A DNA stretch of 64,000 nt from Sipunculus nudus (GCA_026874595.1 CM049308.1:14773501-14837500); one strand, 5' to 3'; shown: positions 11,391 through 24,310, counted from the stretch's first letter. Notes: generated by a model not told the origin, from the letters alone. Numbers and translations: made by a program.

Positions 11391-12440
11391 CGAGGTGTCT
11401 TCACGTAGTCTTTGAGACATAATTGAACATTCGCAATTAACACACACGCACACCCATTTTCTAAAAATAGTTTAATAATAAAAGTAATTTTATCAGTGGT
11501 ATATCCCTTTTCTTGGGTCTGAGGTAATCGCGAATGTCCAGTGTGTTCACCCGCTAAGTGGGTTAAATAGGGCGTTGGAGGCCTGTTCCCCTGCTGTGTG
11601 GAAAATTTAATAAATGTTTAACCAAATTGTTAAAATATTAAAGCAATAGAATAACAGAAAGTATTGCTTAAGGAAGTCACAGGAGGTACAATAATAAATT
11701 TGTCAAAAAAATCTCATCTATAAACCTGTATATTTTTTCTTATTTGGTGTAAACAATATTTTTATTGCAAACATTCAATGAGGATAAGAAAACAGGGTTT
11801 AACTCTCTCTATATATATTCTTTTCCTCTAATGAAATGTACATAATTATATGTAATATAAAATCAAATTGTACTTATTAAGAAAAGTGTGAAAATGAAAA
11901 TGAAGACAACTGTTTCGATAGAGACACTAACTATTCAGGGCTGAAATGTTACATAATACAAGCATCGATATTTTACAGTTATAGCAATATGGTCATTATA
12001 GTTTCTAAGTGTTATCCTGTGATCATTATAGCTAGACGTGATGTTCACTTTACACATCATTTGACAGAGATACATAATATTTGACAGAGATATTCAATTA
12101 TACGTAATAAGAAACACTTATTTAAGTGTTTATTCTCAGAGTACCGCAATGTCCCGGATACTGAAAAATCATACATATCATTGGTCAATATACTATTTTA
12201 TTCTTTTGTAAAAACACTGCATTTTATTGATATTTGAAGAAATCTGCGACACTGTGCCACAATTTATGAGCCTATATTTATAAAGACAAAAATATTCATT
12301 TAATTAGCAAAATTTGGGGGTGGGGACATAACATAGTATGTTCCCTAGTTGAAAAGGGGGGGGGGGGAGGGGAGGGACAGGTTCCCTCTCCTCACCAAAT
12401 TGCGCCATGAGCTATCGTTGTGTTCGTTGTTACATTAACC
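11391..12440. other. Intergenic, nothing recognised
   Basis: AT-rich sequence with short open frames only. It ends in a G/A-rich run at 12356-12376 just before a family 1 copy. Confidence 0.5.
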
Positions 12441-12768
12441 AGGAGATTATGCGCTCATCCATGCTCGTGTGTGTGTTTGGGTTTGTTTACAACTGAATCC
12501 CCTCAATCATTAAAAATCGCATGAAATTTCAGAGCATTTTGGGAATGGGCCGAAACTATTTTTTTTTTTTGTGATGCGGATCCGACCCATGATCCGGATT
12601 CAGTAACGTCATCCAGGAATATTCACAAATGCACAGTCATAAATTGCACGAAGAAACCTGAGACTATTGGTTGAACAAGGCAAGCACGGTTTTTGCGAGA
12701 ATCCCACAATAGGGACTCCTGATCCCCTTATGGCGGAGGCTTGCATTCCTTAGAATGCAGATTTCCAT
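12441..12768 (+). mobile_element. Helitron-like family 1, near full-length copy
   Basis: The copy shows the family order. A head with TATGCGCTCATCC comes first, then a (GT)n patch, GTTTACAAC, TTTCAGAGCATTTTGGGAAT, GATCCGGATTCA, ATATTCACAAATG and GGCGGAGGC. The 3' hairpin is TGCATTC-CTTA-GAATGCA (12742-12759). The CTAG position reads CCAT (12765-12768), a mutated end. Confidence 0.75.
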
Positions 12769-12854
12769 ATATTATTTGTTCGAAATCTGTGCACTTGCCT
12801 TGCACACGGTATTGTGCAAGTGGCCCATTTATTTTGATTCGTAACATTTGATAT

Positions 12855-12858
<4 letters not shown>

Positions 12859-12905
<47 letters not shown>
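12859..12905. repeat. (AT)n microsatellite
   Basis: Uninterrupted AT dinucleotide run of about 47 bp. Confidence 0.97.
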
Positions 12906-12906
<1 letters not shown>

Positions 12907-13346
12907 CAACAATTGTCTGATTTAATAGATCAGGGCATTCATTTCACTAGACATAATTAAATTTGATGGAGGCTTCGTGATTATATATGACGATGTCCTT
13001 CAGTATAATTAGCCGTGGGTGGGAGTTTTCATACCCAGGGGGGCTGTTACTTATTACAACACGCCTCTCATTCGAGATCACCACTGTGAAACAACAGGGG
13101 CCTCCGGTATACGTGAACTATATCAATTTATATTCGACTTGCCTACACACTCGACAAAAATTAGTCCATGTACGTACATGTATATGGATATCGTTGATTG
13201 TAAGCGTTATATAATATACAGAGGTGATGGAAAGGGGTCTTCTGTGGTAAACATATTAGGCTTCGGTATATGGACTAATATAATTGATATATAACTGTTT
13301 CATATAAATTAAACTTGTCCACAGGCACTTGATCTTCCCTATAACA

Positions 13347-13348
<2 letters not shown>

Positions 13349-13380
<32 letters not shown>
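13349..13380. repeat. (AT)n microsatellite
   Basis: Uninterrupted AT dinucleotide run. It extends an otherwise unrecognised minus-strand open frame (13275-13697) with a Tyr-Ile repeat. Confidence 0.95.
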
Positions 13381-13384
<4 letters not shown>

Positions 13385-14080
13385 TGAAAAGTATAGATAA
13401 TGATTCTGATTCGATTTCATACCTATGGGCGTGCATGCGTCCCCTTTTCTGAAGAAAAGGGAAGGCTGCTAACAGCCGATTTCTTTGTTTGAGTGATAAT
13501 AAGGCGAAATACTGTTTCGGTCCGTAAGATCCAGTGTGCTCGTGTTTGCCGGACCAAAATCTACATTTAATCACTTCTGCTGGTCTTTCTCCATAAAGGC
13601 CCACGAATTTTGGACAGGAATAATCGCTTTTCCTACTGGTAATTGCACTTAATCTTGGACTTTTTAAAGTGGTATCCATTAATATATTACAACGCATGAT
13701 GCTTTTATCTGATTGGTCATTAGTTTATAACCTCCAAAATATAAATATTAACATTTATTTTAATTGAACCAAAAAAACTTTGTTCTTCTCAATATGAAGA
13801 CGTATTAACGCAACAGTTAAAAATAAGATGCACCTTTAAATTATTAATTAATTATCCTCACTCAAGGAATGGCCGCGCACCAAGCGCTGTTATCAGCCTT
13901 CCTTTTTCGGGGGACGTACTTACGCCCATAGGTTTTATATCAGATTACTTTATTATCATAATATATATCACGTTTATAGGGACTCAGACGCCTGTGACTT
14001 TTCCTTCCTTTTCATGTTTGAGGCGTTTCTCAGCATACACACAAGTTGACAATGATGAGCTTAAACAAATACACACACAA

Positions 14081-14253
14081 CTAGAAGACTGCATTCTAAT
14101 GAATGCAAGCCTCCGCCTTCACTTATTCGTGCATAAGTGACTCTTTTTTTGAGAATATTTCTTGTTGACATTTTTTTATCCAGATCATATTCCGGATCCA
14201 CATCAGAATCTATAGATTCCGTCCATGATTGCGTTTTATGTTGTAAGACAAAA
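14081..14253 (-). mobile_element. Helitron-like family 1, 3' half, minus strand
   Basis: In minus sense the copy ends with hairpin TGCATTC-ATTA-GAATGCA (14107 to 14090) and then CTAG (14084-14081) followed by T. The upstream part matches the family core (CATGGACGGAATC, GATCC-rich segment). The 5' half is missing. Confidence 0.75.
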
Positions 14254-14680
14254 GACTGATGTACACTAGCTTTACGAGGCCTCCTATGCAAGTCTGTTGC
14301 CACTTTCAGATCAAATGTTTAATATTGCCAGTAAAGCATCGAGAATTTAACCAATCAAACAAAGCCTTGTAAACCCATCCTTTTCTGGTTCATGTTTTCT
14401 TATACATACGGTGTGTGAACAAAGTATGTTTGCATTTGGTTCTTTGGGTTTAATTTGACTGTGATTTCGTGCAGGCTTTTTCCTTATTCATACATAAGAT
14501 GCCAGAATAGATGGCTCGCTGAATAGATGCTACAGCGGCTGGCTGAAGCAAGGTGTCTATGTAGCGAAAAGCTGCTAGGTCCTTGCTGGGAGGAAGATGT
14601 TTCTACAGTCCAGAATGGGACTCGAATCAACAAACTTGCGATCACAGGTACAGAGCCGGCTTGTTCTCACATCGCCAGTG
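14254..14680. other. Intergenic, nothing recognised
   Basis: No gene or clear repeat was seen between the family 1 copy and the TCCCGAT minisatellite. Overlapping open frames at 14527-14757 and 14597-14977 owe their length to that minisatellite. Confidence 0.45.
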
Positions 14681-14826
14681 TCACCCCGATGCCGTCCCGA
14701 TATCATCCTGATATCGTCCCGATATGTCTCGAAGTCACCCCGATGCCGTCCCGATGAACCCCGATCTGTCCCGATGTGTCCCAGTGTCAGCCAGATGTGT
14801 CCCGGTGATATCCCGATGTTACCGAA
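14681..14826 (+). repeat. Degenerate ~10-bp minisatellite, motif GTCCCGATRT
   Basis: About fourteen diverged copies of GTCCCGAT (variants CCCCGATGCC, TCCTGATATC, TCTCGAAG) follow each other at 9-11 bp spacing. The spacing is irregular, which suggests an old array. Confidence 0.75.
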
Positions 14827-15327
14827 TGTTATGCCCAGCAGCACATGCTTGAGCCCTCTCTTCAAAAACACTACCACGCTCCACTGGCAGGCGATGTGTG
14901 TTTGTTTATTAATTATTCAGGAAAAAATAATCAAAACATCCAATATAATCATTCAGAGGATTTCAATTGTTTTTTAATGAGTAATTGTATTTACTGACTA
15001 ACCCAGCCGCTTATTACTGGCACTAATTAAGAACATTAATATATACGTGCTTGCGTGCGTGTGCGTGTTTATATATATGTGTGTGTTCATTTACGGAGTA
15101 GGTTAAACCCAGACTTGATCAAGAAAAATTCAATACATAGACACGACACAGGCTTTGTTTGCTGAACAATAGGGAGAGGAACAACCTACACAGATCAGAG
15201 GCCCTCCCCTGGTAATCCCTCCTCCTCGAAATCGCCTCTGGACATCCAGCCCCTTCAGCTCCCGATGGCTCACGGATGACAATAGTCCCACTCCATGAAT
15301 ACAAATATTTTTTCTTCACAAATTCTC

Positions 15328-15798
15328 TCAGAAACGTGAAGGGTCATGAGCCAAACCGACAAAAACAAGGGCCGTAAGGAACCCATCATGCGTGTACAAC
15401 AAAATTCTGGTAAAGTGGTCACTCCTGTGCGCGTCGTGCAGGAAACGAGGTCGCCTGTTGGTAGACAGTACGCGCAGGGAGATGAGGACATTGTTAATTA
15501 TGTTACCAAGAGACACCGGGGGAAGCTGGAACAATTTGTGGATATACATCAGGTGCATTGAGGTTGTGATGCTGCTAGGAACGGTCCTATTACAAATATG
15601 ATTACGACAAAACCTTTTACATTCCCGCCATATATTTTCATATATCGGGGTCAAACGCATTAGGATAACGGCAAGAACCTGTTGTAGCCATGACTTCTCT
15701 ACTGTTCGTCTGCAGCACGGAATACTGATCAGGGTTTTGATGGTAACCCTGAGTTGTTGTCCCGTTGACGCCTTCCGTCTTGGTCCGACGTGTGGCAA
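15328..15798 (-). CDS. Unrecognised open reading frame, 156 codons, doubtful
   Basis: This is the longest open frame in a GC-richer block (about 15.2-15.8 kb). It is open on the minus strand from a Met at 15798 and shows Cys/Arg-rich patches but no domain that could be named. Frames on the opposite strand are open too, including 71 codons from a Met at 15346 and 69 from 15392, so strand choice is uncertain. The plus frame could end at a CAG|GTGCAT donor near 15552. No signal peptide or membrane span is clear. It could be an exon of an unknown gene, a decayed transposon, or chance openness due to base composition. Confidence 0.2.
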   Translation of the reverse strand: MPHVGPRRKASTGQQLRVTIKTLISIPCCRRTVEKSWLQQVLAVILMRLTPIYENIWRECKRFCRNHICNRTVPSSITTSMHLMYIHKLFQLPPVSLGNIINNVLISLRVLSTNRRPRFLHDAHRSDHFTRILLYTHDGFLTALVFVGLAHDPSRF

Positions 15799-15940
15799 CG
15801 GCTATGGCCTGATCCCCATACTGAAGAGGTACTTAAATTATTACTCCGCCTGAGATAAATAGAAATAACACCAAGACGCGACGTCGATGGAACCATTAAG
15901 ATTTTATAGAGTAATACAGATATAAACGTGATACAAGTCC

Positions 15941-16021
15941 TTCACAGGTAAATAATGATATAAAAAGTTATATTAGGGGTTCACAGGTAAATACAGGTAT
16001 AAAAAGTTATATTATAGGGCT
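15941..16021 (+). repeat. Two-copy ~39-bp tandem duplication
   Basis: The unit beginning TTCACAGGTAAAT and holding ATAAAAAGTTATATTA occurs at 15941-15979 and again at 15980-16021, with few differences. Confidence 0.85.
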
Positions 16022-16337
16022 TCCACCGGTGTGAAGGAAATTAAAGAAAAAAGAAACAAAAGTTAAAAACAAATCATACAGCCTTCCCGATCTAAAGAGT
16101 ACCAAACAAAAACTAAAATTTTATTGAATTATTTAGGGTGTGGTATATGTGGAAGATATGGTAATGATAACATTTTCTGAAGACATTGCTGATGTATTTA
16201 AGCAGGATGCATATCAGGCCGGTTTTGGCGTGCAATTATTGCGGAATTTCTTAGGCTCAGGTCTGATACTTGTCTGTCTAATAGAGTCGCGTGTTGTTTT
16301 CAGCTTCTCTTTTAATAAAAATGTCGATATTTTTATC

Positions 16338-16643
16338 CCCGTTCATGTGTGTGTGTTTGTGTGTGTGTCCTTTTGATTGTTTACAACATAACTCATGCCC
16401 GTAATGAACGGAATCTCGTGAAATTTTTCAGGGCATTTTGGGAAAAGGTCAAGAAAGAATCGTTCAGATTTTGGTCTGGATCTGGCACATGATCTGGATT
16501 CAAGATGGTCATCAAGGAATATTCACTGATGTACATCACTTATGCACGAATGAACCTGGGAATACGGGCGAGTTTGGGAGCATCACACAATGGGGATGCC
16601 CCACTTGGCGTTGGCTTGCATTCCTTAGAATGCAGATTTCTAG
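16338..16643 (+). mobile_element. Helitron-like family 1, best preserved 3' end
   Basis: The copy runs from the (GT)n head through GTTTACAACATAACTCATGC, TTCAGGGCATTTTGGGA, GATCTGGATTCAAGA, ATATTCACTGATG and TTGGCTTGCATTCC. Its hairpin is a perfect 7-bp stem, TGCATTC-CTTA-GAATGCA (16617-16634), followed by GATTT and CTAG (16640-16643), then T. It is non-coding and presumably non-autonomous. Confidence 0.8.
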
Positions 16644-18318
16644 TTTCGATATTGGATTATTGAACCCGGACTGGTAATGGATATAAAGATTTCTCTTACA
16701 TTATATCTATATTCGAGTGCCGAACACGGGCCGACAGTCGATATTCCATATCCTCCGGACCGTTAGATTTACTAGAATGGATTAAAATGTCAATGTTCAT
16801 ATTATTTTCACTAATTGTGTCTCGTCTCTACATACGACGAAACAACATTCAACAGGATACAACAAAACATTGAATAACCGATGGATTAATGGCAGCAAGT
16901 CATTAATAAATTATTGAATCGGCTATGCAATAATCGAATAATTTTAATTATCGCGTTGCATATGATGTTCATCCAAATGGTGTAGTTATCATTAACGGGT
17001 ATCACGATATAAGCAGTCACATTATAGCGTACATCTCAGCAATATTTTATAAGGTTTCTGATGGAATCTCAAGCAGTTATCGATTATAGAATCGATTCGA
17101 TAACCTTTTTAATAACTATGCACAAGTCCAGTATTTAAAACTCATGGCGAACCGTGTCCATTCTTATTGACCTAACCAGGATATATGGTACATGTATAAC
17201 CTTTTACTCAGATGCATATATCGTTTATGTTTTGAAAAAAATATTGATATTCTGAATTTACACGTTAGGTGCCTGTGACCATGGGCATGGGAAGCCCTCT
17301 GTGAAGGAGCGTATTTGGGGTTTTATAACATAATAATGTCAAAGGGGCGGAGCAAATAAGTGCTGTGTTGGTTAGGTCAATTGATGAATCAATGTTTTAC
17401 AGTATTTAAGACATATGGTCAACCGTACTGGCGTAACGCGTCTATTCTAATTGGTCAATTTATGTTTTATCCAGTCCTAAAAGTTGATACACGGTAATTG
17501 TGACAATATAGCTCCCTTTTCTTTTATCCAGGGCAATCTATGAGTATAACAAAATCGCCATTTAAACATATGAAAGCATTTTAGTGTAACGGATTTCACT
17601 TTTATGAAATATATATAAGCGTGCGAGACGATATGCTTTTTAGATTATTTCATCAGGTGTTTAGGTTGGCTTGTTCTTGGTACATCAAGTATCAAGGGGT
17701 TTATGCCTGTAGGCTGTAGTATTCGTGTGACTGCATTCTGTGCTCCAGTGTCCCATTCGCCCCCTGCTATATATTGTTACCCCGACATCGGAGGGGCCCC
17801 AAATAGACTGGTACCCCGCTCTATTATGGCATCGCTGCAGAGGGCCACAATAGAGCAGGGTACCAGTCTAGGCCCCAAACTGCATCTCTCATCCCTCGCG
17901 GGATCTTCACTAATGCAATAAGAGGCCGCAGTGCTTGGGGGTGGGGCAGAGATATTGCAGTCCGCAAAACAGTGCCACGGACACAGTTCAACAAGCAGAC
18001 ACTATGCATTTTTAAACTGTTGATTAAAACTCTTTGACCTGTTATCAACTATCGCTAAATAGCCGATAAGCGGGCAACACAAACTGCCATTGGCGCGATA
18101 CTGGGATACCAACTCTTTCTTAGAGATGTCCTTCGGTATCGGGGACACGCTCGTGACTATAGCCTGCTGTTCTTGGGTCTCACCATCTGGACTTACACTT
18201 TCTTCTGTAGTAAGGGACAACTAAGGAATGTTAGAGACAAAAACAAAGAACCACAGAAAAAAAAAAAACATAATAGCGTGATTTAAGTCAGGTAATGCTA
18301 TAGTATTAATGTAATATG

Positions 18319-18321
<3 letters not shown>
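16644..18321. other. Intergenic with one strong inverted repeat
   Basis: No gene recognised. The open frames at 17703-17921 and 17824-18048 overlap the inverted repeat at 17793-17876 and look incidental. Confidence 0.5.
17793..17876. repeat. Inverted repeat, ~32-bp arms
   Basis: The left arm (17793-17829) reads GGGGCC, five extra bases, then TAGACTGGTACCC and GCTCTATT. The right arm (17845-17876) is its reverse complement with two mismatches and without the five-base insertion. The loop is about 15 bp. It is not clearly part of another repeat. Confidence 0.88.

Positions 18322-18371
<50 letters not shown>
18322..18371 (+). repeat. (GA)n microsatellite
   Basis: Uninterrupted GA run of about 50 bp. 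Confidence 0.97.
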
Positions 18372-18381
<10 letters not shown>

Positions 18382-18732
18382 AAATCTTTTAAATCTTTGT
18401 GATAGTGCATGGCATGTACTCTGTTCATGTTTTACACCACCGATTGTGACCCATGCAAGTATGTTTCCATTTGTTTATTTCCATTAATGAGGGATGGAAA
18501 CGATTTCGTAAAGACATTTTTTCAAACACCCTTATTTATAGAGAAAAGATCTGTGCTTCATGTATAATTAACATATCAGGTATGTGAACAGATCCCTTTC
18601 AGTGTCAACGTACATGTAGGGCGTGAGGCGTTTTTTATTTAAACAAGAATTTAAATGGAATTTTCGATCAGACAAGTTCTTCAACTCTAACATCTCGTCA
18701 GACACTCACATATCAGAGGTAAAAAACTTCAG

Positions 18733-18735
<3 letters not shown>

Positions 18736-18821
<86 letters not shown>
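18736..18821. repeat. (AT)n microsatellite, 86 bp
   Basis: One of the longest pure AT runs in the window. It creates Tyr-Ile open frames on both strands that are not genes. Confidence 0.97.
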
Positions 18822-18825
<4 letters not shown>

Positions 18826-20082
18826 CACCCCTTATAGGCAGAGACATGATAATACATACGTTCATTTTCACCTGTAATGAAACATGTATTTTTACCACCG
18901 TGGTATATTAATTACAGTTAGAATAAATGTGTTTTATTCTATCCATGGTAGTTTTTGTTAAACTACCAGACCGAGGGAACCCACATGGCTCTATACACGC
19001 TTTTAACAAGTCATTGGTAATTAGTTCAGATTTAATGCAGGCGGCAGTTGAGTGTTCAATCAATGTTGGGCGAAGACAGCCGCTATTAGAGAGAAAGAAA
19101 CAAAAATAACATAAGACTGACCTCGTCAACAAACTTTTATTTGAGAAGTCACTTTTCTTTCCATCAGAATACAAATGTTAGATTTGAGAGTCTCCCGTAT
19201 ACGCCTGGTGGTATGTCGGTGTTTTACTGCGTCAGGGGTTTTGCTTCCTAGGGTGGCACATATGATCCCGCCATGGATATGGAATAACTTTGTTATGGGC
19301 CTGTAACGTGAATGCCCAGGAGGTTTGCGGTGGGCATCACTTTTAGCTTTAACGACATTCATTGGTTCTAATGTACAGGAAGGGTTAATAATTCAAGGAT
19401 ATGTGTTCGGAAATTGGTGATAGATTGCTAATCAGAGATTCTGGGATGAGGAAACCCCATTTGTTATGATCAGATGCGAAGCATGTCTAGAAACGACTAT
19501 TAATGTCCTGCCTTAACGTAAATGTGCCATGCCTGTGTAAATATGTACATAGCCTCCTTGGACATGGTTATGTATACTACCTATATGACATCGCAGGTTG
19601 GTGAATAACTACCTCAGCCAAGGAGGAATTATGTTTTGACCCATGTTTGTATGTTGCTCTGTTTGATAATTTGATTGTTTGCCCTAAGTTACACTTCGGC
19701 GTAAGTATGCGCCTTGCTGAGGGTCTCTGGTTCTTATTTATATATATTTCTCCCTCCTCTCCCGTTTTTCTCTCTCTATCTATTTATCTAACTTGTTTCT
19801 GTCATGAACTGTTCTGTGTTTGTGCATAGGCCATACATTTATAATAATGTTACGGAAAGACCATCATGTCAATATAAACCATTAATGTACAAATCATAAC
19901 AAAAAAATTACAGAAAAATAATGAATTATCCATAAAAAGATGACATGCAAGTCAGTGAAGAATTCTTTCTTCTTCATATAAAAAACCAATGCGTCATGCA
20001 GTATGCGTCAGCGATACATTTTCTTCCGTTGCCTGAAGTAGTAGATATATGATTAGAAAACGGAAAGCATAATTGTATTTAA

Positions 20083-20085
<3 letters not shown>
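18822..20085. other. Intergenic, includes a possible Helitron-like head fragment
   Basis: No gene recognised. The sequence 19608-19690 (CCTCAGCCAAGGAGGAATTATGTTTTG and onward) resembles the head of the family 1 type element. No matching 3' end follows, so this is a weak call. Confidence 0.4.

Positions 20086-20163
<78 letters not shown>
20086..20163 (+). repeat. (GA)n microsatellite, 78 bp
   Basis: Uninterrupted GA run, ending GAGGCAGGCAG. Confidence 0.97.
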
Positions 20164-20164
<1 letters not shown>

Positions 20165-23080
20165 CAGGCAGTTTTGAGGATAACAAATATCACTCTTTCA
20201 TAATGTCTTTTCGCATTATATTTACATTTTGTCATTAACAGTGCTGTGTAATCTGAAATAAATGAGACAAAAATAGAAAAGTTAATCTGCACTACAATTC
20301 CGCTTCATGAACCTGTGATAACTTTGGATAGCCCACGCCCGATATCAGCCAACGCAGAAGTCGAGCTGACCACGCCCTTATCTGTTAGGTATGGGTAATG
20401 AGAAGTAATTATTGATTAAAAGCAGAAACCCGGCTTGAGCAGTGAACTGGCAAATGTCTAGTTGTTTGATGTTTCTTCAAGTTTCCGGCACGTTGTCTGA
20501 ACTCTTTTTTTTTACCCTACACCTATCTGGAGCGAACGTTGTAGAAGCAGAAATCAAACGCTGAGCTTTTGCACGCTCGTCGACAAGATTTTTTTATAAT
20601 ATCAGTACTGACGTCCTATTCAGGTGAAGAGAAAACATTATGTCCATTATGAGGTCTTAATTTCAAACTCTTAATTTATCCCCGTCTTTCGGTCCTATGA
20701 GCCTATAAGGTAATGCATCTTTTCTAGAGCATGCGCCCTGTGCCCAGCTCCAATATGTCAGCATCGGGGTTAAATCAAGTAAAACTAAGTACAAACACGA
20801 CGCTACTGTTAACTCGTCGTTGTAAAAACTGCACTTTTTCTTATGTTTGAGATACGCATTTTATGGCTGATGTGCCAGGCTCGAACACTGAGCGTTAGTT
20901 ATCGCCAATAGGTGTCACCAAATCGGCTTGGGAAGGCCTACTGAAGAGAACTGATATAAATTAAAGAAACCATAGCGTTACTATTATTATATCATAATTT
21001 CAAATCTTGTACTAAAGCCTGTTTACACGGTTTTTTTCTTTTTTTTTCGGACTGGGGAGGGGATAAGGGGGACATGTTCCCATATCTTTTCATGAGGGGT
21101 TGGCAAATTTCCAGTTGTCCCCCTTACTTTTTTGGGCAATAAAACAAACTTTTCTATATCGATTGTATGATAATTATTTTATTATGACTGTTGAGATTTT
21201 CTCCAAATCTTCACTCCTTATCTTTCAATGTGCATCTCATCCATGGTTTAGGATAAAATATGGTCAGTTGCCTCAGTGTTAGCCTACATCATAGTAAATT
21301 GTTATATATTTGAAAACTGGCGATTTAAATTATGACAAAAGAGTGCAAAAAATAAAGCAGAAACCTCTTTCTCTAATTATTTATGAGGGGAATTTTAATT
21401 GGGGGGCTTTGGGGGGGGGGGGGGGGGGGGGGCTTACTCGGTGAGGGAGTGTGGGTCTGTATGTAAGTACACTTGTATATTGTCCCCTCACAGCTTCTTA
21501 GCAAACAAGGCCCTCTCCTTTGTATAGGATTTTTAGAAAAAAATTATCATATAAAGCGGATTTGCCAAAATAGGTATGAAAGGATCAGTGTTTGGAGTAA
21601 TATTAAATATTCGAAATTTATTTCAAGTTGCTCAGGTTATAAGCAAACAGGCAGCCACTCTGAAAAAAACTGACAGCTCTCCTGTACAGGCTCAGCCTTT
21701 ATCATACTTTCACCCATAAGCATCAATGGACTTATTAACAGACTTGCATGTTAAATTTGCGTGGTAGACTTTTCACAACAAATATTATGGTATCTGCCAA
21801 CATTTCGTTGTAAAACCTTCTCCTTACACGTGCACACTAGTGCAAATAAACCAGGGTTGCACTTTGGGTCCCTCCAGGATATTTAATTTCTTACATTAAA
21901 GTTTTGGTAGAATAATACACGACATATGGTTATTAAATTGTATATAATTTTAAACAGTCATTTAAGTCGAGTTCCTGCAGAAATGTGTTCATTCTATGAC
22001 TCTTGTGAGTCCGAGTCTGCGCAGTTTGGAGTAGTGGTGGAGGATGAAGTGACAGCTTGGAAGTTTCAATATCCGCTTAAAAGTCTGGCATAGAGCCAAA
22101 AATTTAATCAGACCTATAAAAAACCGAGTGAACCGGGCATTAGCATCAGCCTCCAAGTTTTTGACCTGTGACACCCGCCCTCATTGGTTTGGCACCAATT
22201 CTTGCCCTGTGCAGGCCTGGTGGTGAAACCCGGTAAATCCTGATAAGCAAGCAGCGGTAAAACCAAAGAAGATATAGAACGAATGAAGTTGACAAGTGGG
22301 TGTATGGACTGGAGTACACTAGGAGTGTAGCTTCAAATCACATTGGATGTGTACATATGTTTCATAGATAAGTCTTCATACCAATAAATCTTCCCGCAGT
22401 ATGTTTAAAACCAGATCACTCAGGAACTGTCGGCTTAAAGTCAAATGGTACGGAGACTTCTCCCATTAAAGATATTAAAACCCAGCGCAATATTAAAGTT
22501 TCCTGACATCCATCAAAACCTGTAGCCTTTTCTGGACAGATTTATACACTTACATTATGATATATGTCATTTCTTAACTTAGTTTTTATTACCTATACAC
22601 AAGGTGAACGAAGCATGTAAAGCTTGTGCTTAAGTATCTGCTCTTTCATACAATACTGTCTTGAATATAGTAAAGCCGACCTGTATTCTCCAAGCAGTCC
22701 CACAGAAGCATTTGGATACCATGTTTTTGATTGGCCAAAGATTAAAAACCCACTGACAGATACTGTCCCTTTTGTTTTTTGATAAAGCTAAACATATAAA
22801 ATTCAAATCAGACAATTGGATTTAAGATGTCAAATGTCAGGATAGTTTAGGGAGGAATTAGTGTGTTAAACCTTCCAGGGTTGGCTGTTCCGGGAGAACA
22901 AAAGGGACACATACTCTTACAGGAGGATGCCAAACCTGAACACTCTATAAGGGAGCCCATACAAAGAAAATCTAATATGCATGGTTAAGTTTACGGATAT
23001 GAAAATGTAGGCGGTAACCTCCACCATGAAAATCTAAAAAATATAATGCAGAATGAAATTTAAAACAAAACAGTGTTATG
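20164..23080. other. Intergenic, nothing recognised
   Basis: No convincing gene or dispersed repeat. A 22-base G run lies at 21411-21432. Short open frames show no domains. Confidence 0.5.
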
Positions 23081-23199
23081 ATGCATGTCACGATCAGAAG
23101 GGCGGCCATATAGGCTTTATCAGGATAAATTTAAATGCCTACCGGCTTCTTTGATACAGCTAGGTGCGTGTATATTGATTCTGCCAAATGTTCTATATA

Positions 23200-24310
23200 A
23201 TGTCATTGGCGGCCTCAGAGTACATATGCAGCATATATGGCATGGATGGACACACCTTGTGGGCCAAGTTTGATTATTGTATCCGCCAAAACAATGTTTT
23301 TGACCGGGTTGCGCCGCCGCCTCAGCCGCCGCAGGGTCCGGAATAGAACTCAGAGACCACTGGACAGATTTTTCCGAAACTTTGCACAATTTTCGGGTCA
23401 CATGTGAACTGGTGCCAAAATATTTCGCGTTGACCTCTGACCTTTCCTCTCTCCAGTGCGTCCATCTCTGCGTCTGTTTTGACACATTAACTCACATAAC
23501 TTCGGACTCGTTTGACCAATCAGACTAAAAATTTTGCACAAATATAGCCGTTAGATAGCGTGATAAGATTCATAAAAATGGTGGCGCCACCCGCAAACAT
23601 TTTTCTGTTCATCTGCCTTGGGATAAAATCACTCATATCTATGCAGTGAATGGACTTATCCACCTGAAACTTTGCATGTGTTTTCATCCTGGATAGCTTT
23701 CTTGATTTTATGACAGGTGGCGCAACCTACATTCACGTTCAGGCTGCAGACATCCAGATTTATATCTCAGGACTGGTTTGGTGTATTCTCCTGAAATTTT
23801 GCATGTGCAAAGATCTCACATAGCTCTTTATCATACGAAAAACTGGTGGCGCCATCTGCAACCATTTTTGCACAGCGTCCATCTGTTTGTCTGCCATGGA
23901 ATAAAATTACTCATATCTCGGCAGTGGTTTGACATATTTGCCTAAATTTTGCATGTATATACCCTGGATAGCTTTCATGAATATGTGACAGGTGGCGCCA
24001 CCTTCATTCACGTTCAGACTGCAGACATCCAGGCATATATCTGAGGACTGGTTTGACGTATCCTCCTGGAATTTTGCATGAGTATTGATCTCACATAGCT
24101 CTTTTTTATACGCAAAACTGGTGGCGCTACCTGCAATCATTTTTGCACGGCGTCCGACTGTTTGTCTGTTGTGGGATAAAATCACTCATATCTTTGCAGT
24201 GGTTTGACTTAAATGCCTAAAATTTTGCAATTGTATACAACTAGGATAACTTTCTGGATTTTGTGGCAGGTGGAGCCACCTTCATACACATTTCAGCTGC
24301 AGACATCCGT
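23200..24310 (+). mobile_element. Helitron-like family 2, 3'-truncated array
   Basis: After a CCGCCGCC-rich head (23305-23340) the sequence becomes diverged repeats about 129-149 bp long, alternating to give a dimer period near 277 bp. Each unit contains GGTGGCGCCACC or a variant (23580, 23716, 23845, 23991, 24120, 24269), plus ATTTTGCATG, GGATAAAATCACTCATATCT and GCAGACATCC phrases. The array stops at the inverted repeat at 24330, and its family 3' end (see 41384-41411) is missing. No coding potential. Confidence 0.72.

Noticed and set aside
18623-18898. Tyr-Ile-rich open frames on both strands
   Set aside because: They are translations of the (AT)n run. Similar frames at 13275-13697, 26087-26311, 41622-41888, 42395-42628 and 46927-47115 are dismissed for the same reason.
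4797-23080. GPA2 partner gene next to GPB5
   Set aside because: No cysteine pattern of the alpha-type knot was seen in the open frames, although small exons cannot be fully excluded by eye.
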